Source of the DNA: Gemmatimonadota bacterium
Lineage (GTDB): Bacteria > Latescibacterota > UBA2968 > UBA8231
Assembly: GCA_009845645.1 (NCBI GenBank)
Contig: VXZF01000020.1
Location: 1-13,968, forward strand
Reading direction: 5' to 3'
DNA length: 13,968 nt
Shown here: one piece after another, positions 1 to 6,800 of the stretch
Layout of the letters: each line of letters opens with the position of its first letter
Position numbering within the stretch: the first letter of the stretch is position 1
Translations under genes and position numbers: made by a program
Notes under the pieces: model-generated
The model's input: only the letters and a program-made list of their open reading frames with translations
Database searches by the model: none
What the model was told of the DNA's origin: nothing

Positions 1-1083
1 GTGGTGGTGCAAAAGGCCCTCGCCGAGACCTTCCGCCAAGTTGCTGCCGAGGGCGCGGATGTCTTTTACAAGGGCGCGATTGCCGACTGTATCGTTCGCT
101 ATATGGAGGAGACCGGCGGTCTGATTACAAAAGAAGACCTCGCCGACTTTGCCCCGGCATTCGTTGACCCAGTCTCCATCAACTATCGCGGCTATGAGGT
201 CTTTGCGCCGCCGCCGCCCTGCCAAGCCGTCCAGTACTTGGAGACGCTGGCCATCATGGAGGGCTTTGACGTGGCGGGTCTCGGCCACAACACGGTCGAG
301 ACCTTGCACCGCTTTATCGAGACTACCAAGCTGGCCATGGCCGATCGCATTGCCTATGCGGCCATTGACGATCCACCGACTGCAGGTTTGCTGTCGAAGG
401 AATACGCAGCCGAGCGGCGCGCGCTCATTGGCGACAAGGCCCAGTTTACCGCGGGTGATCATCTCGTGCCTGGCGGCCCGGTTGGGGAGGTAAAAGCGGG
501 TGACCCGCACGCGTGGATGAGCGAATGTACGACCCACTTCGACACCATTGACGCCGATGGCAACGCCGTCGCCTGCACCCAGAGCTTGGGCGGTGCTTTT
601 GGTTCGTCTATGGTGGTGCCGGAGACTGGCATTGCGCTCAACAATTTCATGCGCTGGTTCGACCGCGAGCCTACTAGCCCCAACGCGATTGGTCCGGCCA
701 AGAAAAACGAGATGTGCGTCTCACCGGCCCAGATTTGGGACGCCGACGGCCTGCGTCTGCTCATCGGCACTCCAGGGAGCTATGGCATTCTCCAGACTAC
801 TCCGCAGATGATTATGAATATTCTCGATCATCAGATGAACGTCCAAGCCGCGATTGAGGCCCCGCGCGTCAAGACCGGAAACCCCGGCTTTGTCGTCGAT
901 GCTGAAAACCGCATTGACCGCGAGGTCTTCACCGAGCTGGAACGCCGTGGCCACCAGTTCAATTTTCTCGGCGACTGGTCGCATGGGGTCGGCGGTGGAC
1001 AGGGCATCATGGTCGATGCCGACACGGGATCCTTTATGGGCGGGGCCGACCCGCGCCGCGACGGCTATGCTCTCGGTTGGTGA
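1..1083 (+). CDS. Gamma-glutamyltransferase-family Ntn hydrolase, 5'-truncated
   Basis: This is the C-terminal part (360 residues) of a gamma-glutamyltranspeptidase-family protein; full members are about 530-580 residues. The frame is open to the left edge, so the GTG at position 1 is probably not the start. The autoprocessing and catalytic site is visible as TTHFDTIDADGNAVA, with the predicted nucleophile Thr177 (fragment numbering) at nt 529-531. The following GSSMVVPETGIALNN and GTPGSYG (256-262) blocks are family hallmarks. By eye against remembered E. coli Ggt, the substrate-binding residues differ: the position of Asp433 is Arg (LNNFMRWF), the Ser462-Ser463 pair is Met-Cys (NEMCVSP), and the second oxyanion glycine is Ser260. 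Such changes occur in acylase- or CapD-like relatives, so the substrate may not be glutathione. The family usually acts in the periplasm or outside the cell. The gene directly abuts the ABC transporter genes, which suggests that it releases a ligand the importer then takes up. Confidence 0.9.
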   Translation: MVVQKALAETFRQVAAEGADVFYKGAIADCIVRYMEETGGLITKEDLADFAPAFVDPVSINYRGYEVFAPPPPCQAVQYLETLAIMEGFDVAGLGHNTVETLHRFIETTKLAMADRIAYAAIDDPPTAGLLSKEYAAERRALIGDKAQFTAGDHLVPGGPVGEVKAGDPHAWMSECTTHFDTIDADGNAVACTQSLGGAFGSSMVVPETGIALNNFMRWFDREPTSPNAIGPAKKNEMCVSPAQIWDADGLRLLIGTPGSYGILQTTPQMIMNILDHQMNVQAAIEAPRVKTGNPGFVVDAENRIDREVFTELERRGHQFNFLGDWSHGVGGGQGIMVDADTGSFMGGADPRRDGYALGW

Positions 1084-2220
1084 GTGGTGAGCACAGACGG
1101 CACCCCCCACGTCGAATTTACCGGCGTCAGCAAAAGCTACGACGGCCGCAATTGGGTCGTGCGCGATCTCGACCTTGCCGTACAAAAGGGTGAATTCCTC
1201 ACCATGCTCGGGCCGTCTGGCTCCGGCAAGACGACCTGCTTGATGATGCTCGCTGGGTTTGAGACGCCCGCTGCTGGAACCATCCACATCAATGGCGTGC
1301 CGGTCGGCGATTTGCCTCCCCACAAGCGCGACATCGGCGTCGTATTTCAAAACTACGCGCTCTTTCCGCACATGACGGTTGGCGGCAACTTGGCGTTTCC
1401 ACTCGAAGTGCGAGGGATGGACCCCAGCGAGCAGCAAGAGCGGGTGGCTCGCACCCTGCGCCTCGTGCGCCTCGAAGGCTTGGAGGATCGCCGCCCAGGG
1501 CAGCTATCCGGTGGCCAGCAACAGCGCGTTGCCATCGCCCGCGCCTTGGTATTCGACCCGGAGCTCGTGTTGATGGACGAGCCGCTCGGCGCGCTCGACC
1601 GACGACTGCGCGAGGAGATGCAATACGAAATCCGCCGCATTCAGCGCACCTTGGGCATAACCGTCGTCTATGTCACGCACGATCAGCAGGAGGCCATGGT
1701 CATGTCGGATCGGGTCGCCGTCTTTCGCGGCGGCGCGATCGAGCAGGTCGCGTCCCCAGAGGTGCTCTACGAAGAGCCGGAGCGCGCTTTCGTAGCCCAT
1801 TTCATCGGCGAGAACAACCGCCTAAACGGCGTGGTGCGCACGGTCGGCGACGGCGTGTGCGAAGTGGAGGTCGGCGATGCGCTCATCAAGGCCGTGAGTT
1901 TGGGGCAGTGTCCGCCGGGGGCTGCGGCGACGGTTGTCGTGCGCCCGGAGCGGGTGAATATCTCGCTGGGTGAGGGCAGGCACTCGTACGCCAACGAGTT
2001 TGACGCTGATATCGAGGATATAGCATTTCTCGGCGATCATATACGTCTGCGCCTAAAGCTGTGCGGACACTCGGGCTTCATCGTCAAGATCCCCAACGTC
2101 GTGGGCCATGGGGGTGTGTTGGAGGGAGATCAGATCCGCGTTGGCTGGACCGCGCTGGACTGCCGCGCGCTGAAACCTGATGCTGCGGACGACGGGGAGG
2201 ACCCATCGGCAAGTGGTTGA
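1084..2220 (+). CDS. potA: ABC transporter ATP-binding protein, spermidine/putrescine type (PotA-like)
   Basis: This is the cytoplasmic ATPase subunit of a polyamine-type ABC importer, 378 residues, the usual PotA length. Walker A is GPSGSGKT (43-50), the Q-loop glutamine is Gln89 in VVFQNYALFPH, the signature is LSGGQQQR (141-148), Walker B is LVLMDEP (161-167), the D-loop is GALD and the switch histidine is His199 in VTHDQ. A C-terminal TOBE-like region (about 285-365, starting near VVRPERVNIS) is typical of the PotA/FbpC/CysA group. The start is GTG immediately after the TGA of the upstream hydrolase; GTG at 1087 is equally possible. The stop lies inside the start region of the first permease gene. 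The exact substrate cannot be read from the ATPase. Spermidine or putrescine is the family default, but related importers carry other cationic or amino-acid-like solutes. Confidence 0.93.
   Translation: MVSTDGTPHVEFTGVSKSYDGRNWVVRDLDLAVQKGEFLTMLGPSGSGKTTCLMMLAGFETPAAGTIHINGVPVGDLPPHKRDIGVVFQNYALFPHMTVGGNLAFPLEVRGMDPSEQQERVARTLRLVRLEGLEDRRPGQLSGGQQQRVAIARALVFDPELVLMDEPLGALDRRLREEMQYEIRRIQRTLGITVVYVTHDQQEAMVMSDRVAVFRGGAIEQVASPEVLYEEPERAFVAHFIGENNRLNGVVRTVGDGVCEVEVGDALIKAVSLGQCPPGAAATVVVRPERVNISLGEGRHSYANEFDADIEDIAFLGDHIRLRLKLCGHSGFIVKIPNVVGHGGVLEGDQIRVGWTALDCRALKPDAADDGEDPSASG
2194..2200 (+). promoter_or_regulatory. Shine-Dalgarno for the potB-like permease (start-deciding)
   Basis: GGGGAGG lies inside the 3' end of the ATPase gene, 12 nt before the GTG at 2213. 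The open frame also has an upstream ATG at 2180, but no purine-rich site precedes it. This favours the GTG start, which gives an 8-nt overlap with the ATPase gene. The spacing is slightly long. Confidence 0.5.
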
Positions 2221-3445
2221 CCAAGTAATAGCAGAGACGGGTTTAGAGGCGTCCAAGCAGCAGGCGCGGCAGCGGCGGCGAGCAGTCGGGCTAGCGCTGC
2301 CGCTGATCGCCTTTGTCCTAGCGAGCTTTGTTGCGCCGCTGGGGACTTTACTGGTGCGCAGCGCGTACGATCCCCTAGTCGCGGATGCGTTGCCGGAAAC
2401 GCTTACCCTATTGCGCGCATGGGATGGGACCAGTGCCTTGGAGGAGCCTGTGTACGCAACGGCCGCACGCGAGTTGCTGCAGGCGCGGGAGGAGCGCACC
2501 CTCGGCCAAATTGCCACGCGCGTCAACCGCATCAAGAGCGGCTTGCGCAGCGTGGTCACGCGCAGTGTGCGCAAGCTGCGCAACGCCAGCGGCGACTCTT
2601 GGCGCGAGACCATGATCGGCATCGACGATGCTTGGGGCGAGCCGGAAGTGTGGCTGGCGATTCGCAGCGCTGGGGAGCGGTTCACGTTGCGCCACTATAT
2701 CAATGCGCTCGACCTCATGCGCCAACCCGATGGTAGCATCGCTCGGCAGCCAGAGGAACGGCGCATCTATCTGCCACTCTTGTGGCGCACGCTGGCCATT
2801 AGCTTGGGCATTTCCGCGCTGTGCTTGGTCATTGGCTACCCGATTGCCCATCTGATCGCCCACGCGCCGCCGCGCCGAGCCAACCTGCTGTTGTTGCTGG
2901 TGTTGGTGCCGTTCTGGACGTCCTTGCTGGTGCGGACGACAGCTTGGATCGTGCTGCTCCAGACCCAAGGCGTAATCAACAGCTTGCTGGTGGCGATTGG
3001 ACTGGTCGCGGACGACGGCCGCATCGCCATGATATACAACATGACCGGCACGTTTGTGGCGATGACCCACGTGTTGCTGCCCTTTATGGTACTGCCGCTG
3101 TACTCGGTGATGCGTTCGATTCCGCCGTCGCATGTGCGGGCTGCGGCCTCCCTCGGCGCGACGCCCTTTCAGGCGTTCTGGCGCGTCTATTGGCCGCAGA
3201 CCTTGCCCGGCGTCGGCGCTGGATCGCTGATGGTGTTCATTCTCGCCATTGGCTACTACATCACGCCGGCGCTGGTCGGCGGGAGCAAGGGTCAGCTCAT
3301 CTCCAACATGATCGCCTATCACATGCAGACCTCGCTCAATTGGGGACTCGCCGCGGCGCTCGCCGCCATTCTGCTGGTGGGCATCATTGCGCTGTACGTG
3401 CTCTACGACCGCGTGGTGGGCATCGACCGCATGAGGCTGGGCTGA
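2213..3445 (+). CDS. potB: ABC transporter permease, long PotB-type
   Basis: This is an inner-membrane permease of the importer, 410 residues from the GTG start at 2213. An ATG at 2180 would add 11 residues and overlap the ATPase gene by 41 nt. The first membrane span is near residues 25-46. About 140 mostly hydrophilic residues follow (about 49-184) before the next span (about 189-211). Classical PotB has about 285 residues, so this loop accounts for the extra length. The MetI-type core then follows, with the EAA loop at 303-333 (RSIPPSHVRAAASLGATPF), which docks on the ATPase. Long permeases with such a loop are a recurring subclass of polyamine-like importers, as I recall. The loop should face the periplasm. 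The stop codon shares one base with the next gene's ATG (TGATG). Confidence 0.9.
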   Translation: MVDQVIAETGLEASKQQARQRRRAVGLALPLIAFVLASFVAPLGTLLVRSAYDPLVADALPETLTLLRAWDGTSALEEPVYATAARELLQAREERTLGQIATRVNRIKSGLRSVVTRSVRKLRNASGDSWRETMIGIDDAWGEPEVWLAIRSAGERFTLRHYINALDLMRQPDGSIARQPEERRIYLPLLWRTLAISLGISALCLVIGYPIAHLIAHAPPRRANLLLLLVLVPFWTSLLVRTTAWIVLLQTQGVINSLLVAIGLVADDGRIAMIYNMTGTFVAMTHVLLPFMVLPLYSVMRSIPPSHVRAAASLGATPFQAFWRVYWPQTLPGVGAGSLMVFILAIGYYITPALVGGSKGQLISNMIAYHMQTSLNWGLAAALAAILLVGIIALYVLYDRVVGIDRMRLG

Positions 3446-4260
3446 TGTTGGCGCGATGGGTCTATCTCGCGTTCTGCACGGCGGCGTTTGTCTTCTTGGT
3501 CGCGCCGATCTTGGTGATCGTGCCGCTCAGCTTCAACGCGGAGCCGTACTTCACGTTTACCGAGGGCATGCTGCGTTTCGACCCAGAGGCGTATTCGCTG
3601 CGTTGGTACCGCAGCATCTTTGAAGACGGCGTATGGACCCGCGCCTTGGTCAACAGCTTGGTCATCGGCGTCTCGGCCACCCTACTCGCGACCTCGCTTG
3701 GCACCCTAGCGGCCCTCGGGCTGGCGAACTCGGCCATGCCCGCTCGGCGGACTGTGATGGGGCTATTGATCTCGCCGATGATCACGCCGGTCATTATAGC
3801 AGCAGTGGGGATGTTTTTCTTTTACTCCAGCCTCGGCTTGGCTCAGACCCACCTCGGCATAATCCTCGCCCATGCCGTGCTCGGGGTGCCGTTTGTGGTG
3901 ATTACTGTAACCGCCACGTTGTCGGGCTTCGACCAGAACTTGATGCGGGCCGCCGCTAGCCTCGGCGCAGGGCCGCTGCGCAGCTTCTGGCGGGTGCAGT
4001 TGCCGCTCATCGCGCCTGGAGTTGCGTCGGGCGGGTTGTTCGCCTTTGCTGCTTCCTTCGACGAGGTCGTGGTGGTGCTGTTCATGGGCGGCTTGGAGCA
4101 ACGGACCATTCCGCGGCAGATGTGGGCGGGCATTCGCGAGCAAATCAGCCCTACCATCCTAGCGGTGGCGACCTTTCTCATCGTGTTTGCCGTCTTGGTT
4201 CTATTCACAGTAGAATGGTTGCGTCGTCGCGGAGGCCAAGCTCCCTCAGGGGGCGACTAA
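3445..4260 (+). CDS. potC: ABC transporter permease, PotC-like
   Basis: This is the second inner-membrane permease of the importer, 271 residues, the normal PotC length. The same frame is open back to 2821, but that stretch is the permease gene before it read out of frame. The ATG at 3445, in the TGATG overlap, is followed by a proper first membrane span (MLARWVYLAFCTAAFVFLV) and the PotC-like PLSFN and SLRWY segments. The EAA loop is at about 156-190 (TLSGFDQNLMRAAASLGAGP). About six hydrophobic spans are visible. Translation is probably coupled to the upstream permease. No substrate-binding protein follows; it may lie left of the window. Confidence 0.92.
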   Translation: MLARWVYLAFCTAAFVFLVAPILVIVPLSFNAEPYFTFTEGMLRFDPEAYSLRWYRSIFEDGVWTRALVNSLVIGVSATLLATSLGTLAALGLANSAMPARRTVMGLLISPMITPVIIAAVGMFFFYSSLGLAQTHLGIILAHAVLGVPFVVITVTATLSGFDQNLMRAAASLGAGPLRSFWRVQLPLIAPGVASGGLFAFAASFDEVVVVLFMGGLEQRTIPRQMWAGIREQISPTILAVATFLIVFAVLVLFTVEWLRRRGGQAPSGGD

Positions 4261-4278
4261 GCCCAAGCCAAAAAGACC

Positions 4279-4307
4279 TTGAGATACCCCTGAATTATCC
4301 GTATTAC
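4279..4307 (+). promoter_or_regulatory. Candidate sigma-70 promoter for the amt-GPP34 cassette
   Basis: TTGAGA (4279-4284) and TATTAC (4302-4307) are separated by 17 bp, in the 88-bp gap after the ABC operon. Transcription would begin near 4314, leaving a leader of about 35 nt. No sigma-54 GG-GC pair, common upstream of ammonium transporters, was seen in the gap. Confidence 0.45.
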
Positions 4308-4336
4308 TTTGGGACGATGAATGAAATCCCAAAACA

Positions 4337-4344
4337 GGGAGGGG
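4337..4344 (+). promoter_or_regulatory. Ribosome binding site of the Amt gene
   Basis: GGGAGGGG lies 4 nt before the ATG at 4349, and part of it (AGGGAGG) sits at good spacing. It fixes the start and suggests efficient translation. Confidence 0.7.
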
Positions 4345-4348
4345 AATC

Positions 4349-5716
4349 ATGGACAACGAACTCAGTTCGCTGAGCGTCATATTCACCGAGTTTTACTACT
4401 GGATCACGGTGGTGTTGATGTTTTTCATCCACGTGGGATTTTGCATGTACGAAGTGGGCGTTTCGCGCCACAAGAACCACGTCCACACCCTGATGAAGAA
4501 CACGATGCTCATTCCGCTGGTGACCATTACCTTCTTCTTCTTTGGGTGGTGGATTTACTTTGCTTTTCCGAATGGTCCGGGCATCATCGGCGGCCTCGTC
4601 GCGGCACCGCACGCGGTGGCTTGGAGCGAGCTGATGGGACCGCATCTAGGAGGGGCTGGAGATCCCGGTGGCTGGGCGCGGCTCAATGGCGTGTTCTGGG
4701 CGGCGTTTCTGCTGTTTTCTTGGACGGCGGCCTCGATTGTCTCTGGATCGGTCATCGAGCGCATCCGCTCCTCGGCCTTCTGGATTTTGGCGATTCTCAT
4801 CGGCTCGGTATTCTGGGTCATTGACGCTGCTTGGGGTTGGCACGCCGAAGGCTGGATGGTGCAGGTGCTGGGCTACCACGACGCCTATGCCTCTGGCGTC
4901 ATTCACGCCATTGCCGGTGGCTTTGCCCTCGGCGTGTTGGTCGTGCTGGGGCCGCGGATTGGCAAGTTTGCCGCGGACGGGACGCCGAGGAGCATCAACC
5001 CGCGCAACCCGTGGCTGGTGACCATTGGCCTATTCCTCATATATACCGGCTTCTGGGGGTTCTACGTAGCCTGCAACGTCCCGATGTGGGACGTGCAAAG
5101 TGGCGACGGCACTTTTTACTCGGCCACCAACATATACTTGGCACCTACTACCCTATCCGCGATTACGGTGAATTTTCTCATGGCCTTGGCTGGCGGCCTG
5201 CTCGCCGGGTACCTCATCTCGAGGGGCGACGCGTACTGGACCTATTCGGCCGGCTTGGCTGGCATCATTGCCGCATCGGCTGGCAATGACTTGTACCATC
5301 CGGTGCAGGCTATGCTCATTGCTGCTCTCGGCGTCGTGTTCATGTATAAGATGCACTACTGGGTGGAGCGCAGGTTCAAGGTTGACGACGCCGTCGGGGC
5401 AGTAGCGGTACACGGCTACGCTGGCTTCTTTGGCGTCGTGGTTTGTGGCTTCGTGCTGTGGGGTTATCCATCGTCGCCGAGCGAGGGCTTTGCCAGCATC
5501 AACCCGCTGGGCCAAATCGCCGGCGCTTTGATCATGTTCGGACTGCTCGGCTTTATTCCGGGGTGGGTAGCGGCTAAAATTATTCACAGCCTCGGCGGGC
5601 TGCGCATTCCACGTGCGATTGAGCTGGCTGGCCTCGACTACGGTACGACCGTTGATCGGGCTGCGGAGGAACAGGGCATCATTGACGCCGAGCGCGAAGA
5701 AGTCGGTAAAATGTAA
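4349..5716 (+). CDS. amt: Divergent Amt/Rh-family ammonium transporter
   Basis: This is a polytopic inner-membrane channel protein of 455 residues with about 11 hydrophobic spans. Aligned by eye to E. coli AmtB, the key pore residues are present: twin histidines His186 (ASGVIHAIAG) and His355 (AVAVHGYAG), Asp178 eight residues before the first histidine, gate phenylalanines Phe123 (LLFSW) and Phe238 (GFWGFY), and Trp162 or Trp164 at the outer site. It is nevertheless divergent. The Asp normally five residues before the second histidine (Asp313) is Gly350, Asn216 becomes Tyr239, Ser219 becomes Cys242, and the first-helix motif reads GFCMYEVG instead of the usual ALFYGG. It ends in an acidic tail (DAEREEVGKM), and there is no obvious cleaved signal peptide. 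No PII (glnK) gene is adjacent; instead a small membrane protein and a GPP34 protein follow. Ammonium or methylammonium transport is the likely role, and a sensory role is possible. Confidence 0.88.
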   Translation: MDNELSSLSVIFTEFYYWITVVLMFFIHVGFCMYEVGVSRHKNHVHTLMKNTMLIPLVTITFFFFGWWIYFAFPNGPGIIGGLVAAPHAVAWSELMGPHLGGAGDPGGWARLNGVFWAAFLLFSWTAASIVSGSVIERIRSSAFWILAILIGSVFWVIDAAWGWHAEGWMVQVLGYHDAYASGVIHAIAGGFALGVLVVLGPRIGKFAADGTPRSINPRNPWLVTIGLFLIYTGFWGFYVACNVPMWDVQSGDGTFYSATNIYLAPTTLSAITVNFLMALAGGLLAGYLISRGDAYWTYSAGLAGIIAASAGNDLYHPVQAMLIAALGVVFMYKMHYWVERRFKVDDAVGAVAVHGYAGFFGVVVCGFVLWGYPSSPSEGFASINPLGQIAGALIMFGLLGFIPGWVAAKIIHSLGGLRIPRAIELAGLDYGTTVDRAAEEQGIIDAEREEVGKM

Positions 5717-5753
5717 ACTCGGCGAGCCAAACACACCCTACTAGGAGATCATC

Positions 5754-5987
5754 ATGTCCACTGGAAATATCGAAAGTTGGAGCGGCAACATGGCCGAGAT
5801 TGGGCCTCTCTATCCCTTTGTTGGCGCGGAGTTTGCGCTGTTCGTCGTGGGGATGGTTCTGTGGATTCTCTGGCACGTGCGGCAGGCTCGCATCGAGACG
5901 GAGCAGTACGCAGAAGAGGTGCAGCGCTTCGGCAGCCCCGAATCCCTGAACAAGATCTTGGACGCGGAGGACCCCTATTCTCCATGA
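5754..5987 (+). CDS. Small single-span membrane protein of unknown function
   Basis: This protein has 77 residues and I do not recognise its family. It has a short N-terminal region (1-20), one strongly hydrophobic span (about 21-42, PFVGAEFALFVVGMVLWILW) and a charged, probably helical tail (RQARIETEQYAEEVQRFG) ending in PYSP. The positive charges follow the span, which suggests that the tail is cytoplasmic. A good Shine-Dalgarno, AGGAG (5743-5747), sits 6 nt before the ATG. The gene lies 37 nt after the ammonium transporter and 70 nt before the GPP34 gene, so one transcript is likely. Small one-span proteins beside a large transporter are often accessory or regulatory subunits; a role bridging Amt and GPP34 is inference only. 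Confidence 0.75.
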   Translation: MSTGNIESWSGNMAEIGPLYPFVGAEFALFVVGMVLWILWHVRQARIETEQYAEEVQRFGSPESLNKILDAEDPYSP

Positions 5988-6057
5988 GAATCGGAGGAAC
6001 CCTTCCACGCCAATGCGAGTCAGAAAAATTCATAAACACCTAGCCTGAAAGGAAAGT

Positions 6058-6711
6058 ATGCTGAGATTCACCGAAGAAATTATGCTTCTTTTGCTCGACG
6101 ATGAAAATGGGAGCTTCGCCCGAGTACCTGACCGGTTGGTGCGCTACGCCTTAGGCGGCGGAGTCCTGATGGAACTGGCACTAGAAGACCGCATCGACAC
6201 CGACTTGGACAAGCTGGTCCTCGTCGATAACACTCCCCTGCAAGACAGCCTGATTGACCCGACGCTGAGCGATATTGCCGCGGCGACCGAAACGCACGAT
6301 ACACGCTACTGGCTGGAGCGCACTGCCGCGCGCGCCGACGACATTCGCGAGGGCGCGCTCCGCCGGCTGGTGGAAAAAGGCATTCTCGCGCGAGAGGAAG
6401 GGCGCTTCCTATGGGTGTTTCGCTCGCGGCGCTATCCGGCCCTCGACGGCAAGGCCGAGAAAGAGGTCAAGCTGCGCATCATGGAAGTGCTGTTCAGCGA
6501 TAAGATCCCCGACCCCCGCGACGTGGTCATTATCTGTTTGGCGGATGCCTGCGGAATTTTCGAGAGGCTCTTGGCCAGCCGCGAGTTGGCCCGTGCGACC
6601 GGCCGCATCGAACAGGTGCGCAAGCTGGACTTGATTGGCCAAGAAGTGACCAAGGCTATTTGGGACATTGAAGCGTCGCTGGCCCTCGCCGTGCAGCCGC
6701 ATATGTATTAG
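6058..6711 (+). CDS. GPP34 (GOLPH3/Vps74) family protein
   Basis: This 217-residue protein matches the GPP34 fold family along its whole length. The N-terminal motif FTEEIMLLLLDDENGSF comes first, then RYALGGGVLMELALEDRI (29-46), the NTPLQDSLIDPTL segment (58-70), a helical region with REGALRRLVEKGIL, then RYPALDG (125-131) and KIPDPRDVVIICLADACGIFERLL (149-172). In eukaryotes the family binds PI4P on Golgi membranes and sorts glycosyltransferases. Bacterial members are widespread, chiefly in Actinobacteria, with no settled function. It has no membrane span or signal, so it is probably a cytoplasmic or membrane-peripheral protein. AAAGGAAAG just before the ATG serves as ribosome binding site. 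It is the last gene of the amt cassette, directly before a strong hairpin terminator. Its placement with an ammonium transporter and a small membrane protein suggests that it acts on them, but that is unproven. Confidence 0.88.
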   Translation: MLRFTEEIMLLLLDDENGSFARVPDRLVRYALGGGVLMELALEDRIDTDLDKLVLVDNTPLQDSLIDPTLSDIAAATETHDTRYWLERTAARADDIREGALRRLVEKGILAREEGRFLWVFRSRRYPALDGKAEKEVKLRIMEVLFSDKIPDPRDVVIICLADACGIFERLLASRELARATGRIEQVRKLDLIGQEVTKAIWDIEASLALAVQPHMY

Positions 6712-6731
6712 ACGCTGTCGTAGCTCAAAGA

Positions 6732-6778
6732 CAAAAGGCGCGGGGAGCACATATAGTGTGTGCTCCCCGCGCCTTTTG
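6732..6778. terminator. Bidirectional hairpin terminator between convergent genes
   Basis: A perfect 20-bp inverted repeat (arms 6732-6751 and 6759-6778) with a 7-nt loop (6752-6758, tatagtg) lies between the GPP34 stop and the stop of the oppositely oriented lipoprotein gene. The GC-rich stem is flanked by four A on the left and four T on the right, inside the arms, as expected of a terminator read from either side. Confidence 0.88.
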
Positions 6779-6800
6779 CGTGCAGCAAGATAAGTTAATC

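Noticed and set aside
1..3. GTG at position 1 as the true start of the hydrolase gene
   Set aside because: The family is about 200 residues longer on the N-terminal side, and the frame is open to the edge, so the gene is most likely cut by the window.
721..1437. Minus-strand open frame across the hydrolase/ATPase junction
   Set aside because: It is antisense to two well-supported genes, with no recognisable motif.
2408..3322. Long minus-strand open frame opposite the PotB-like gene
   Set aside because: Its Gln/His/Arg-rich composition is the expected antisense of a GC-rich membrane protein gene; no domain is visible.
2821..3444. N-terminal extension of the PotC-like frame back to 2821
   Set aside because: This stretch is the PotB-like gene read out of frame: low-complexity Arg/Ala/His-rich peptide, while ATG at 3445 gives a normal PotC start and length.
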